Source: Chroococcidiopsidaceae cyanobacterium YX2bin18 (GTDB taxonomy: Bacteria > Cyanobacteriota > Cyanobacteriia > Cyanobacteriales > Chroococcidiopsidaceae). From it: a DNA stretch of 32,931 nucleotides. This document shows, one piece after another, positions 9,654 through 16,289 of this stretch; position 1 is the first letter of the stretch; each line of letters opens with the position of its first letter. The notes beneath the pieces are model-generated. The model was not told where the DNA came from. It searched no databases and saw only the letters and a program-made list of their open reading frames with translations. The stretch is taken from the NCBI GenBank assembly GCA_030446505.1, contig JAUJND010000048.1, positions 1-32,931 of the forward strand, given 5' to 3'. Both the position numbers and the translations under genes were made by a program.

Positions 9654-10444
9654 GGTAGTGGTGAATAGTAATGGTCAGGAGCGAAGGGAGGTATTGTAGT
9701 GATGCACAAAGTACCAAACCGCCCCGATGTGATTGCTCAACTTTTTGAAAAAGACAAGGTTTTGCGAACTAAGCGCCCCACTCTTTGCCGCAGGGTGTTG
9801 TTGAACCGCTCAATATAACTGGTTTTTCTGTTTCTTTACCAACTGCTCGATGCCGGTTACTGGGCAATACTTGTTCATAGGCTTCCCAGAAATGGTGTAG
9901 CAGATAGCGCACTGGCGATAAACCGTAGGTAACGATTGCCATAGCCCCTTTGCCGCTTGACGAGAACGATCACCAACAAATACACCGACAATTTCACGGC
10001 TATCAGCATCGATGGCTAACCAAATCCATTGTTTGTTCCCCTTAGAACCGACAAATGACCACATCTCGTCCAGTTGCATCGTCAACCGACCCCTTTTTTG
10101 GGGCAACTTCTACTGTCTTTGGAGTTTGATAATACTTTTGATTGACGTACAGTTGCAGCCAACGTGGCTCAGACACTCCCGTCACCCGTGCAATGGCTGC
10201 TAGTGCCAAGCGTTCAAGCAACAGTTTATCAATCAATTGGCGAGTTGCTCTGAGCAATCGGTTGTCGGCTCGCGTTCTCTACAAACTGTCGTCCGCAGTC
10301 TTGGCAACGAAATCGAGGTTTGCCGTAGTGCGTATGTCCGTATTTGATGATTTGAGTTGATTGGCACTTGGGACAGTTCATTGAGTCGTCTACAATGATT
10401 TAAGTTTCTGGCTTCCCAGCTTACCATTACTATGCATTACTACC
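9654..10444 (-). mobile_element. IS1-family insertion sequence, right inverted copy
   Basis: The element is 791 bp, on the minus strand, with the same terminal repeats as the left copy. It differs by small indels, including three extra bases in the VSEPRW segment. The right flank GTAATTGA (10445-10452) duplicates the left flank of the other copy. Confidence 0.85.
9675..10381 (-). pseudogene. IS1-family transposase, right copy, inactivated
   Basis: It starts MNCPKCQSTQIIKYG like the left copy. It changes frame near 10250 (an extra base in CAGAGCAACT), again near 10080, where GRLTMQLDEMWSFVG continues in another frame, and near 9890, where TDFWEAY loses a base. The left copy's TAA stop is absent here, and these frameshifts are absent there, so the two copies were damaged independently after they became identical. 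The full set of catalytic acidic residues is present across frames. Confidence 0.8.
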
Positions 10445-10452
10445 GTAATTGA
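10445..10452 (+). repeat. right target-site duplication of the composite transposon
   Basis: GTAATTGA lies immediately after the outer end of the right IS copy and is identical to 6821-6828. Confidence 0.85.
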
Positions 10453-10546
10453 AATAGGTGGCGATCGCTATCCTTTAGTAAGACAAAGCCCGAATGAGTT
10501 TGAATACACTGAAATTATCGAGGTGGAACGCAATGGTTACATCCCC
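10445..10546 (+). pseudogene. Rad50/DndD-like ATPase, 3' end beyond the transposon
   Basis: Read directly on from position 6828, with one copy of GTAATTGA removed, the frame gives DVIEIGGDRYPLVRQSP and then NEFEYTEIIEVE. This is a plausible C-terminal tail for the ATPase and continues the frame reading SKPDCEE just left of the insertion. It runs into the start of the next gene near 10533. The exact stop is unclear, as the frame stays open to 10609. Confidence 0.65.
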
Positions 10547-11178
10547 TACACAGATGACAACAGATACTTGGGTGAAGGCAAGCTGGGAAGAATTTATGGA
10601 ACTAGCTGATGACAAGACATATGTTGACAGCAGGTTTTATTACGACAAAGGACAGTTAAGGATTGAAATGCCACCAATTGGTTCTAGTCATAGCCAGGAT
10701 AATAACATCATTGCCAATGTTATAAATCTTTATGCAACTGTCAACAATATTAGGATTAAAGGTTTAGTTAATGGCAGTTTCCGTAAACCAGGGTTAAGGG
10801 AATTTCAACCAGACTTAGCTTTTTATATTGGTTCAGAATTCTAAATTTCCACCACGCACGAATTCGCCAATTGATTTGCAAGAGTTTGAGCCGCCTACAT
10901 TGGTAGTAGAGTTTGGGGCAACTTCTCTTAATGATGACTTAGGACGTAAGCGACTATTGTATGAACGTGCAAGAGTACAAGAATACTGGGTAGTAGATGT
11001 CAATATTGGTGACGTTATTGCCTTTGAAATTTCTCAAGAGCGTAGTGGAGAAATTCAAGAATCTCTGGTGTTACCAGGGTTAGCGATCGCGTTAGTTGAA
11101 GAAGTACTAAAACGCAGTCAAACAGAGGATGACGGTGAAATTAATCGCTGGCTGCTGCAAACATTCAGCCAAAATTAA
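10533..11178 (+). pseudogene. Uma2-family putative endonuclease, one frameshift
   Basis: Uma2 (DUF820) proteins have a PD-(D/E)XK nuclease fold and are very abundant in cyanobacteria; their biological role is poorly known. The first frame (start MVTSPTQMTTDTW) has the N-terminal WEEFMEL region and PDLAFYIGS, with the first catalytic aspartate. The second frame has LVVEFGATSLNDD and GRKRLLYERARVQEYWVVD, with the glutamate, lysine and the YWVVD signature. The frame changes at about 10840. The ATG at 10533 is preferred over an upstream in-frame one at 10494, because family members start just before the WxeF motif. It may overlap the end of the ATPase gene. Confidence 0.8.
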
Positions 11179-11210
11179 ATTAGATTATCCAAATTTAATA
11201 TTGGTATTTT

Positions 11211-11765
11211 ATGAGTATAAAAACTACAGCAACTATAGAAGATTTGTATCGCGTTCCTGAAGATGGCAAAGCGGAAATTGTGAATGGAGAACTGGTGCTA
11301 ATGGCGGCAACAGGTTTTATGCCTGGAAGGGCAGGTGGTGAAATCTATGTCAGCCTACGCGAATATGAACGCCGCAGCAAAAGTGGGTATGCCTTGCCTG
11401 ATAATGTTGGCTTTATAGTTAATTTACCAAACCGTCGCTCCTTTAGCCCTGATGCAGCTTTCTACAGGGGGCAAACCTACGGGTGGAAAGTTTCTTGATG
11501 GTGCGCCAGTTTTTGCGAAGCAGAGGTGAGAAGTGAGAATGACTATGGTGATGCAGCAGAGGAGGCGATCTCAGATAATGTTCGGGATTACTTTGCTGCT
11601 GGTACGCTTGTTGTCTGGGATGTAGTCGTTCTTCAAGAGGAAGTTGTAAGGGTGTATCGTGCCAGCAATCCTGATCAACCGCAAATCTATCATCGTGGTG
11701 AGGTTGCTGAAGCTGAACCCGCTGTACTGGGATGGGTAATGGCAGTAGATGATTTGTTTGTTTAG
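11211..11765 (+). pseudogene. second Uma2-family protein, two frameshifts
   Basis: The first frame (11211-11498) starts MSIKTTATIEDLYRVPEDG and reaches FSPDAAFYRGQTY. A short middle frame gives GGKFLDGAPVFA. The last frame (from about 11520) gives AEVRSENDYG and ends near GWVMAVDDLF. Together they make a normal Uma2 protein of about 185 residues, with the PDAAF aspartate and the AEV glutamate. It lies 32 bases after the first Uma2 gene and in the same direction, but differs clearly from it in sequence, so it is not a recent tandem copy. The two frame changes lie within about 50 bases around 11475-11525. Confidence 0.75.
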
Positions 11766-11809
11766 GTGTAGTGATCGCTTACAACCAATGACTCAGTTAA
11801 AGGAAGCGG

Positions 11810-12022
11810 ATGATGACTGAAATTGTATTTCTAATTGAGGACGACGTTGACGGTGGTTATACTGCTCGTGCACTGGGAGAGTCAATTTTCACCCAAGCCG
11901 AGGACATAGAAACCCTCAGAGAGATGCTGCGCGATGCGGTTCGTTGTCATTTTCCAAATGAACAAATGCGTCCAAAGGCGATTCGTCTGCACATAGTCCG
12001 CGATGAGGTGATTGTCTCATGA
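11810..12022 (+). CDS. hicB: HicB-like antitoxin
   Basis: A 70-residue protein with the short HicB partial RNase-H-like fold: IVFLIEDDVDGGYTARALGESIFTQAED followed by a helical EMLRDAV segment. Such antitoxins bind and silence HicA. Here the antitoxin gene comes first, a common order in cyanobacteria. Its stop overlaps the hicA start (ATGA at 12019-12022), which indicates translational coupling. The start ATGATG is preceded by AAGGAAGCGG, a usable ribosome binding site. There is no separate DNA-binding domain at this length, so autoregulation would have to be by another route. Confidence 0.85.
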   Translation: MMTEIVFLIEDDVDGGYTARALGESIFTQAEDIETLREMLRDAVRCHFPNEQMRPKAIRLHIVRDEVIVS

Positions 12023-12261
12023 AATTACCGCGAGACTTGTCTAGTGATGAACTGGTCAAGGCTCTAACTAGGCTTGGATATGAGATTGATCGCCAAGCTG
12101 GCAGTCATATCCGCATAACAACACAGCGCGACGGTGAGCATCATGTAACTATCCCCGCCCACAAACCGCTCAAAATTGGTACCCTCAATGCTATCCTGCG
12201 GGACGTTGCCGCCCATGCTAGTTTAAGTCGCGATCAGTTGCTGGAAACATTGTTTTCATAG
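12019..12261 (+). CDS. hicA: HicA-like mRNA interferase toxin
   Basis: An 80-residue toxin with a double-stranded-RNA-binding-like fold. HicA toxins cleave mRNA and stop growth. It opens with KLPRDLSSDELVKALTRLGY and has the catalytic histidine in GSHIRIT (His30), followed by HHVTIPAHKPLKIGTL, the usual second half. It is complete and overlaps hicB by four bases. An intact HicBA pair among broken genes fits selection for the pair or a maintenance role for the island. Confidence 0.88.
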   Translation: MKLPRDLSSDELVKALTRLGYEIDRQAGSHIRITTQRDGEHHVTIPAHKPLKIGTLNAILRDVAAHASLSRDQLLETLFS

Positions 12262-12301
12262 GTACAACAGCTAATCATAATGTTGTTTTAAGACAAAAGG
12301 C

Positions 12302-12361
12302 GCGATCGCATTTAGAGATGATGGGAGAGCGATCACGCTTCTGCTTTAAAGATTCAGTTAA
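12302..12361 (+). repeat. dispersed repeat, copy 1
   Basis: The segment begins GCGATCGCATTTAGAGATGA and ends GATTCAGTTAAA. It is repeated with few differences at 12648-12710. Each copy contains two GCGATC motifs and sits just after a gene stop. Confidence 0.7.
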
Positions 12362-12388
12362 AGGAAATAGCAATATAGCAAATAACCT

Positions 12389-12607
12389 ATGAATCGAGAA
12401 ACTAAGTTGCTGGATGTAGTTGCATTGCTCGAAGATATACCAGAACTAGGCTTATACCAATGTCAAGTTGGGACTATTGTTGAAGAGTACGAGCCTGGAG
12501 TCTTTGAAGTCGAGTTCAGTGATCCAAGTGGTCATGCGTATGCTCTAGAGACATTAAATGCAAATCAGTTAATCGTTTTACATCATCGTCCAACTCTAGT
12601 AGGTTAA
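12389..12607 (+). CDS. DUF4926-type small protein
   Basis: A 72-residue acidic protein: KLLDVVALLEDIPELGLYQCQVGTIVEEY, then VFEVEFSDPSGHAYALETL. The arrangement of a short helix, GxVGTIVE and a FEVEF strand matches the small SH3-like DUF4926 family, which is often found near toxin-antitoxin genes in cyanobacteria. Its role is unknown. It is complete and lies about 130 bases after hicA, with repeat copy 1 between them. Confidence 0.7.
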   Translation: MNRETKLLDVVALLEDIPELGLYQCQVGTIVEEYEPGVFEVEFSDPSGHAYALETLNANQLIVLHHRPTLVG

Positions 12608-12647
12608 GCGCTGATTCAATAAGTGGCAATATAGCTGAATAAAACTG

Positions 12648-12710
12648 GCGATCGCATTTGGAGATGATGGGGAAGGCGATCGCGCTTCTGCTTAAATCAT
12701 TTAGTTAAAA
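12648..12710 (+). repeat. dispersed repeat, copy 2
   Basis: The second copy of the 60-base element at 12302-12361, beginning GCGATCGCATTTGGAGATGA and ending TTTAGTTAAA. The two copies bracket the DUF4926-type gene. Confidence 0.7.
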
Positions 12711-12776
12711 TTACAAGAAGCTAGATATTAACAAAGTAGGTATCAACAGAATCAGATTGAAATACTGAATTTATCC

Positions 12777-13319
12777 ATGACAGATAGCGAATCATTATCA
12801 TCCCTGAAGTTCTTCCTTGAAGCCCAAGCCACCATAATGAGAAAAATCCACTCAAAACTAGACTGGAAGTACGGAGGGGTTGAAGAATTAGTGCTGGACT
12901 GCGGCACTTTGATGAAAGCCAAGCCTTTACCTCGGAACATTAAGCATAGCTCTCCCAAACAGTGTTACTGGAACTGCCAGGAGCTAGTCTTTAAAAGAAA
13001 AAACCTGACCTACGTTGAAGGATATGCGATCGCACCTCAAGTATCGATTCCTGTAGCCCACGCTTGGCTACTCACGCCTGAAGGGTATGTGATTGACGCC
13101 ACCTGGAATCCTCCAGGAGTCGTTTACTTGGGTATTCCACTTTCAACCAATTGGGTCAAATCATTTTTGAAATTACGGAAACAAACAACAAATATACAAA
13201 ACTTCAGTATTTTTGAGGGGAATTACCTAGAAAAATATTCACTCCTGAAAAACGGACTACCCCCTAATGCCTACTCTCCACACTCCTTATACACTACAAA
13301 ACTTTCAAGTAATTCATAA
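12777..13319 (+). CDS. putative papain-like cysteine hydrolase
   Basis: I do not recognise this 180-residue protein by family name. It has the spacing of a papain/transglutaminase-type triad: Cys63 in KQCYWNCQEL at the head of a helix, His95 in VAHAWLL, and Asp107 in VIDATWNPPG. A YVEGYA strand sits in front of the histidine, as in many such folds, and GVVYLGIPL follows. No signal peptide or membrane segment is seen, so it should be cytosolic. The start ATG at 12777 gives the longest frame without a strong ribosome binding site. Substrate and reaction (peptidase, amidase or transferase) cannot be told from sequence. Confidence 0.6.
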   Translation: MTDSESLSSLKFFLEAQATIMRKIHSKLDWKYGGVEELVLDCGTLMKAKPLPRNIKHSSPKQCYWNCQELVFKRKNLTYVEGYAIAPQVSIPVAHAWLLTPEGYVIDATWNPPGVVYLGIPLSTNWVKSFLKLRKQTTNIQNFSIFEGNYLEKYSLLKNGLPPNAYSPHSLYTTKLSSNS

Positions 13320-13455
13320 GTGAGGATATTTTCCCAAAAGATTCAGACTAAGGCACATGGGGACAGCAAAGAAGAGTGATCGCTTTTCATTACTTCCTAA
13401 AAAGTGAGAACTCTGTACTATCCCAGTCACTAAAGATTAACTAAAAGATAAACCT

Positions 13456-13695
13456 ATGAACCCACCCCCCTTACCTCCTCAACTGCGGCAAATACTTGGT
13501 AAATCACTTGAGGACGCTAGAAAAATAGCTGAAGCTGTTGGATATAGAGTGGAAGCCCTTATTCAAGAAAAGAGAATAAATGTTTGGGGAGAAGAAGAGG
13601 AGACAGGCTGGGTAATAATTCCTAGTAGCTATGCCTCAGATAAAATCAATGTAACAGTTGATGAGAATAGTAGGGTTACTTCATTTGACTATTAA
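13456..13695 (+). CDS. small protein, weakly like I78/potato-I type inhibitors
   Basis: A 79-residue protein: a proline-rich start, a helix (GKSLEDARKIAEAVGYRVEA), a charged linker, then YASDKINVTVDENSRV near the C-terminus. The last segment resembles the DRLNVxVDExGxV strand pair of small protease inhibitors (I78 type), but the similarity is short and the usual end is missing. It lies 14 bases before the HNH gene on the same strand, so the two are probably co-transcribed. The function is unproven. Confidence 0.5.
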   Translation: MNPPPLPPQLRQILGKSLEDARKIAEAVGYRVEALIQEKRINVWGEEEETGWVIIPSSYASDKINVTVDENSRVTSFDY

Positions 13696-13709
13696 GAATT
13701 TTAAATTTA

Positions 13710-14672
13710 ATGAGTAATAACCTTACGTTTTATGCAAAAAAGTTTTCTAGCTTAGGAGTAAACCGTTCTAGAGGCATTGCACCTCACAAGCCAATTTTAG
13801 TTTTATCAGTAATTAACTTATTTGAACGGGATTTAATTGTAAGAAATCAAATCTTTCTTTCACCTGAGCTAGTTGTAACGTTTTTAAAATACTGGCATCA
13901 GCTAGGCTCAAACTCTCATAATGCAGACATCGCAATGCCTTTCTTTCATTTAACAGGTGATAAGTTCTGGCATCTTAAAGCAAAACCAGGGTTTGAATCA
14001 GTTATATCTTCTAAAGTTAAACTCAGAAGCGTTCGCGCCCTCCGAGAGTTAATACAATATGCTTACTTAGACGATGAACTTTTTGAATTACTACGAGATG
14101 ATATTGCTAGAAAAAGTTTGATTAACATTATTGTAGAATCTTGGTTTCCAGAGAAGAAAAAGCAAGTTCAGCAACTATTGAAAATAGATTCATTCAAAGA
14201 GTTTCAAGACCGTCTTCGTGAGCAAGGCGGGGCAGTCTACAAAGTTGAAGACTTACAGGATGAAGCAAAATCAATTGTTAGAGATGCCGCATTTCGGAGA
14301 GTAGTTATCTCTGTATATGAATATCATTGTGCCTTCTGTGGATTACAGCTTATTAACTCGCTTAATCAAAACATCTTAGATGGAGCGCACATTAAACCAT
14401 TCGCTGAATTCTATGATGACAGAATTGATAATGGAATCTCGCTCTGTAAAAATCATCACTGGGCATTTGATCGCGGCTGGTTCACCATAGATCATAACTA
14501 TACAATCCTTGTTTCAAATGATCTTCGGGAAGAATCGCCAAATGCAAAACCCATAAGAGATTTTCAAGGCAATCACATTCTTTTACCAGTTCAGGAGCAG
14601 TACCACCCCAGAATGGAAGCGCTTCGCTGGCATCGGGAGAATGTTTTTAACCTTAGTGATCCGCTATTTTGA
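13710..14672 (+). CDS. HNH endonuclease with probable sulfur-binding-type N-terminal domain
   Basis: A complete 320-residue nuclease. The C-terminal domain is a classical HNH/McrA type: CAFC at residues 207-210, DGAHIKPF at 224-231 and NGISLCKNHHWAFDRG at 241-256, giving the zinc cysteines and the catalytic histidine pair. The N-terminal part has APHKP at 24-28, MPFFHL at 76-81 and FWHLK at 86-90. These line up with the HKPLLLL and YPFWRL/W motifs of the sulfur-binding domain of ScoMcrA-type enzymes, which cut phosphorothioate DNA. The tyrosine of YP is methionine here, so sulfur recognition is not assured. It may instead be a general type IV or restriction HNH enzyme. It lies downstream of the small 79-aa gene. 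Confidence 0.85.
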   Translation: MSNNLTFYAKKFSSLGVNRSRGIAPHKPILVLSVINLFERDLIVRNQIFLSPELVVTFLKYWHQLGSNSHNADIAMPFFHLTGDKFWHLKAKPGFESVISSKVKLRSVRALRELIQYAYLDDELFELLRDDIARKSLINIIVESWFPEKKKQVQQLLKIDSFKEFQDRLREQGGAVYKVEDLQDEAKSIVRDAAFRRVVISVYEYHCAFCGLQLINSLNQNILDGAHIKPFAEFYDDRIDNGISLCKNHHWAFDRGWFTIDHNYTILVSNDLREESPNAKPIRDFQGNHILLPVQEQYHPRMEALRWHRENVFNLSDPLF

Positions 14673-14822
14673 TTGCGCTAGCAATTTTCTAAGGCTGTGA
14701 TTCATTCCAAATTATGTCTTCTATGATATACCCTTACAATTTCCTCTGTTGGTTGTGTCTCATTTTCCTTTCTTACATTAAAAACTTTTTTGTTGCCTAC
14801 ATCAGCATTTCTAAAATTTTTA

Positions 14823-14852
14823 TTGTTCAATAATACCATTTCAATGTATAAT
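14823..14852 (+). promoter_or_regulatory. predicted promoter of the 4-TM protein gene
   Basis: A perfect TATAAT -10 box lies at 14847-14852, with a weak -35 (TTGTTC, 14823-14828) 18 bases upstream. Transcription would begin near 14859, inside the LexA box that follows. A weak -35 with a strong -10 suits a repressor-controlled promoter. Confidence 0.6.
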
Positions 14853-14856
14853 TATT

Positions 14857-14870
14857 AGTACATTTGTACT
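14857..14870 (+). promoter_or_regulatory. LexA box over the predicted start of transcription
   Basis: AGTACATTTGTACT fits RGTACNNNDGTWCB at every position and has perfectly symmetric AGTAC/GTACT arms. It overlaps the predicted start point of the -10 box at 14847-14852. It is the only perfect match in the window apart from the lexA operator. By base-frequency arithmetic about half a match per window is expected by chance on two strands, so the position over the promoter is the stronger argument. Confidence 0.6.
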
Positions 14871-14939
14871 GACTTTGATAAAAACGACAGGTGAAATAAA
14901 ATCATTGCTGTTGTGCTGACTTGCGCTGAGGAGGCTTGT

Positions 14940-15380
14940 ATGTCTAGTAAGACCGAGAAATGGTATCCCTTAGTGCTTGGATTTATCATATCTTGGTGTT
15001 ATTACTGGTTTTCAGTTGGGAATCATTTGCCTAACTCGTTAAAGGAGCTTTTTTCTGCTGCTACAACTCTTAGCGGTATTGCAATAGGTTTTCTTGCTAC
15101 TGCAAAGTCAATCCTTTTTTCAATAAATCAAACACATATTGTCCGACAACTAAAAAATACAAATAAATATAAAACATTAATTAATTACTTTATGGATGCT
15201 ATTAACTGGTCATTTTTGTTAGCAATTCTTAGTTTGACTGGGTTATTTATAGATTTTGCAAACTTGCAATCTTGGCATTCTATAGCTTTTAGTTTTTGGG
15301 TGTTCTCTTTAGTAACAGCAGGGCTTTCTTGCTACAGAGTAATTGATGTTTTTGCTACTATACTTCGCTCTTCAGACTAA
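14940..15380 (+). CDS. 4-TM membrane protein, RexB-like in size and topology
   Basis: A 146-residue membrane protein starting at the ATG at 14940, which has GAGGAGG seven bases in front; an in-frame upstream start is less likely. Four hydrophobic segments are seen at about residues 10-25, 40-62, 88-106 and 113-135. A basic loop (QTHIVRQLKNTNKYKT) lies between segments 2 and 3. Phage lambda RexB has almost the same length (144 aa) and the same plan of four helices with a basic loop after the second. I know of no clear sequence identity, so this is a topology-level comparison made from memory. It is transcribed towards the 295-aa gene, and the two stops are one base apart. Regulation by LexA is suggested by the operator at 14857-14870. 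Confidence 0.7.
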   Translation: MSSKTEKWYPLVLGFIISWCYYWFSVGNHLPNSLKELFSAATTLSGIAIGFLATAKSILFSINQTHIVRQLKNTNKYKTLINYFMDAINWSFLLAILSLTGLFIDFANLQSWHSIAFSFWVFSLVTAGLSCYRVIDVFATILRSSD

Positions 15381-15381
15381 T

Positions 15382-16269
15382 CTATTTAGGGTAAAACATA
15401 CTGAGCAATTCTTGTTGCCGACGTAGCCAAGCATCTCGAATAATTTGCTTGCGCTCCTGGTAAGGAAGATTACGTTTTTTGCCCGAACTGATATCTACAC
15501 TTTCACGCATTCTGTCTTTTAACAAGTCAATATACACAAATTCATTTTCATTAGTATAACCAGAAATTCGTATAGTCTTAACTTGTTGTTTATTTTGATT
15601 AGCTCCTCTAAGTAGCGCTTGTGCTGTGCTTTTGACCTTTTCAACTGATAATGATCCTTGATTTTTGCGACCTATAGATAGATTCAAAGATATGCTTGGA
15701 GAGTTGAAAGCTTTAGTCAGATCGACCATATCCTTAACACCATAATCGTCTGCTTGAAAAAGCTCCATATTATCTAGACCCGCAACACGAATTTCAAATT
15801 TACTGACTGATTGCACTCTAGCCATTCTTTGCATTGCATCAGGCTGGAGAATTGGGTCAATATAGATTGGTTCACTAAAGTCAGCCATTACCTCAAAATA
15901 CTTAGCAAAAGTTGAAGGTGATACACCAGATTGGTTAGATTGCAAAACTAATACACGAGTGGGTGGGTGGTAAATAAAGGCAGTCTGCTCACCGATACCT
16001 TCGTCATCATTAAAAACAATCTCTTGAATCTGTCCTGATCGACTACCCTTAACTGGCAGATTATTCATGCGAAGGCGAATCATCTCGCCTTCCCATAATT
16101 GTTGCCAACTAGCCTGAGCTTGGTATGCACAAACTGGATGAAAACGAATATCCCGAAACCGCTCTTTAATAGGTAATTGAATTACATTCTGTAAGATATT
16201 TTCAAACGATTCCCTAGCACTAGCAGGCATTTGTATTTTATAAAAATCAATATTAATATTTTTACTCAT
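15382..16269 (-). CDS. soluble protein of 295 aa, possibly RexA-like
   Basis: A complete cytosolic protein without a firm family name. Marks along the chain are GEMIRLRMNNLPVKG (61-75), DDEGIGEQTAFIY (88-100), SGVSPSTFAKYF (114-125), IYIDPIL (135-141), a long SISLNLSIG strand and a helical, basic C-terminus ending ELLSMFYPK. Lambda RexA (279 aa) has, in the same order, DDESLG with a following hydrophobic strand, a TVFGPTTSDLTDFL segment, VQIEPL and a helical end. This makes a distant relation possible. The ATG at 16269 (MSKNINIDFYKI) is preferred over an in-frame TTG at 16284. Its upstream side abuts the dndC remnant within about 20 bases, so its promoter must lie in former dndC sequence. Confidence 0.7.
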   Translation of the reverse strand: MSKNINIDFYKIQMPASARESFENILQNVIQLPIKERFRDIRFHPVCAYQAQASWQQLWEGEMIRLRMNNLPVKGSRSGQIQEIVFNDDEGIGEQTAFIYHPPTRVLVLQSNQSGVSPSTFAKYFEVMADFSEPIYIDPILQPDAMQRMARVQSVSKFEIRVAGLDNMELFQADDYGVKDMVDLTKAFNSPSISLNLSIGRKNQGSLSVEKVKSTAQALLRGANQNKQQVKTIRISGYTNENEFVYIDLLKDRMRESVDISSGKKRNLPYQERKQIIRDAWLRRQQELLSMFYPK

Positions 16270-16289
16270 ATGGCGTTGCCACAAATATT

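Larger units (their letters stand above)
6829..10444. mobile_element. composite transposon with inverted IS1-family ends
   Basis: Two IS1-family copies, 6829-7610 (+) and 9654-10444 (-), face each other around about 2 kb of cargo: an S-layer-homology gene and an MntP-type gene, both on the minus strand. The outer ends are identical left ends beginning GGTAGTAATGCATAGTAATG. The inner ends begin GGTAGTGGTGAATAGTAATG. The flanking 8 bp (GTAATTGA) are duplicated outside the two outer ends, while the inner flanks differ. The whole 3.6 kb therefore moved as a unit into the ATPase gene. Joining 6828 to 10453 restores an open frame. Both transposases are now broken, so the element is probably immobile unless helped in trans. 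Confidence 0.85.

Noticed and set aside
9628-9660. Possible yybP-ykoY manganese riboswitch before the MntP-type gene
   Set aside because: Only about 26 bases separate the gene start from the IS end, too short for the aptamer, and no aptamer core is visible.
11211-11765. Second Uma2 gene as a tandem copy of the first
   Set aside because: The two share only family motifs. The sequences differ throughout, so they are separate paralogues.
14913-14939. Earlier start for the 4-TM protein
   Set aside because: Nine more codons from a non-ATG start would overlap the GAGGAGG ribosome binding site of the ATG at 14940, which is the better start.
15382-16269. The 295-aa protein as DndB or another Dnd component
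   Set aside because: It is on the opposite strand to the dnd genes and has no DGQHR-type motif expected of DndB.
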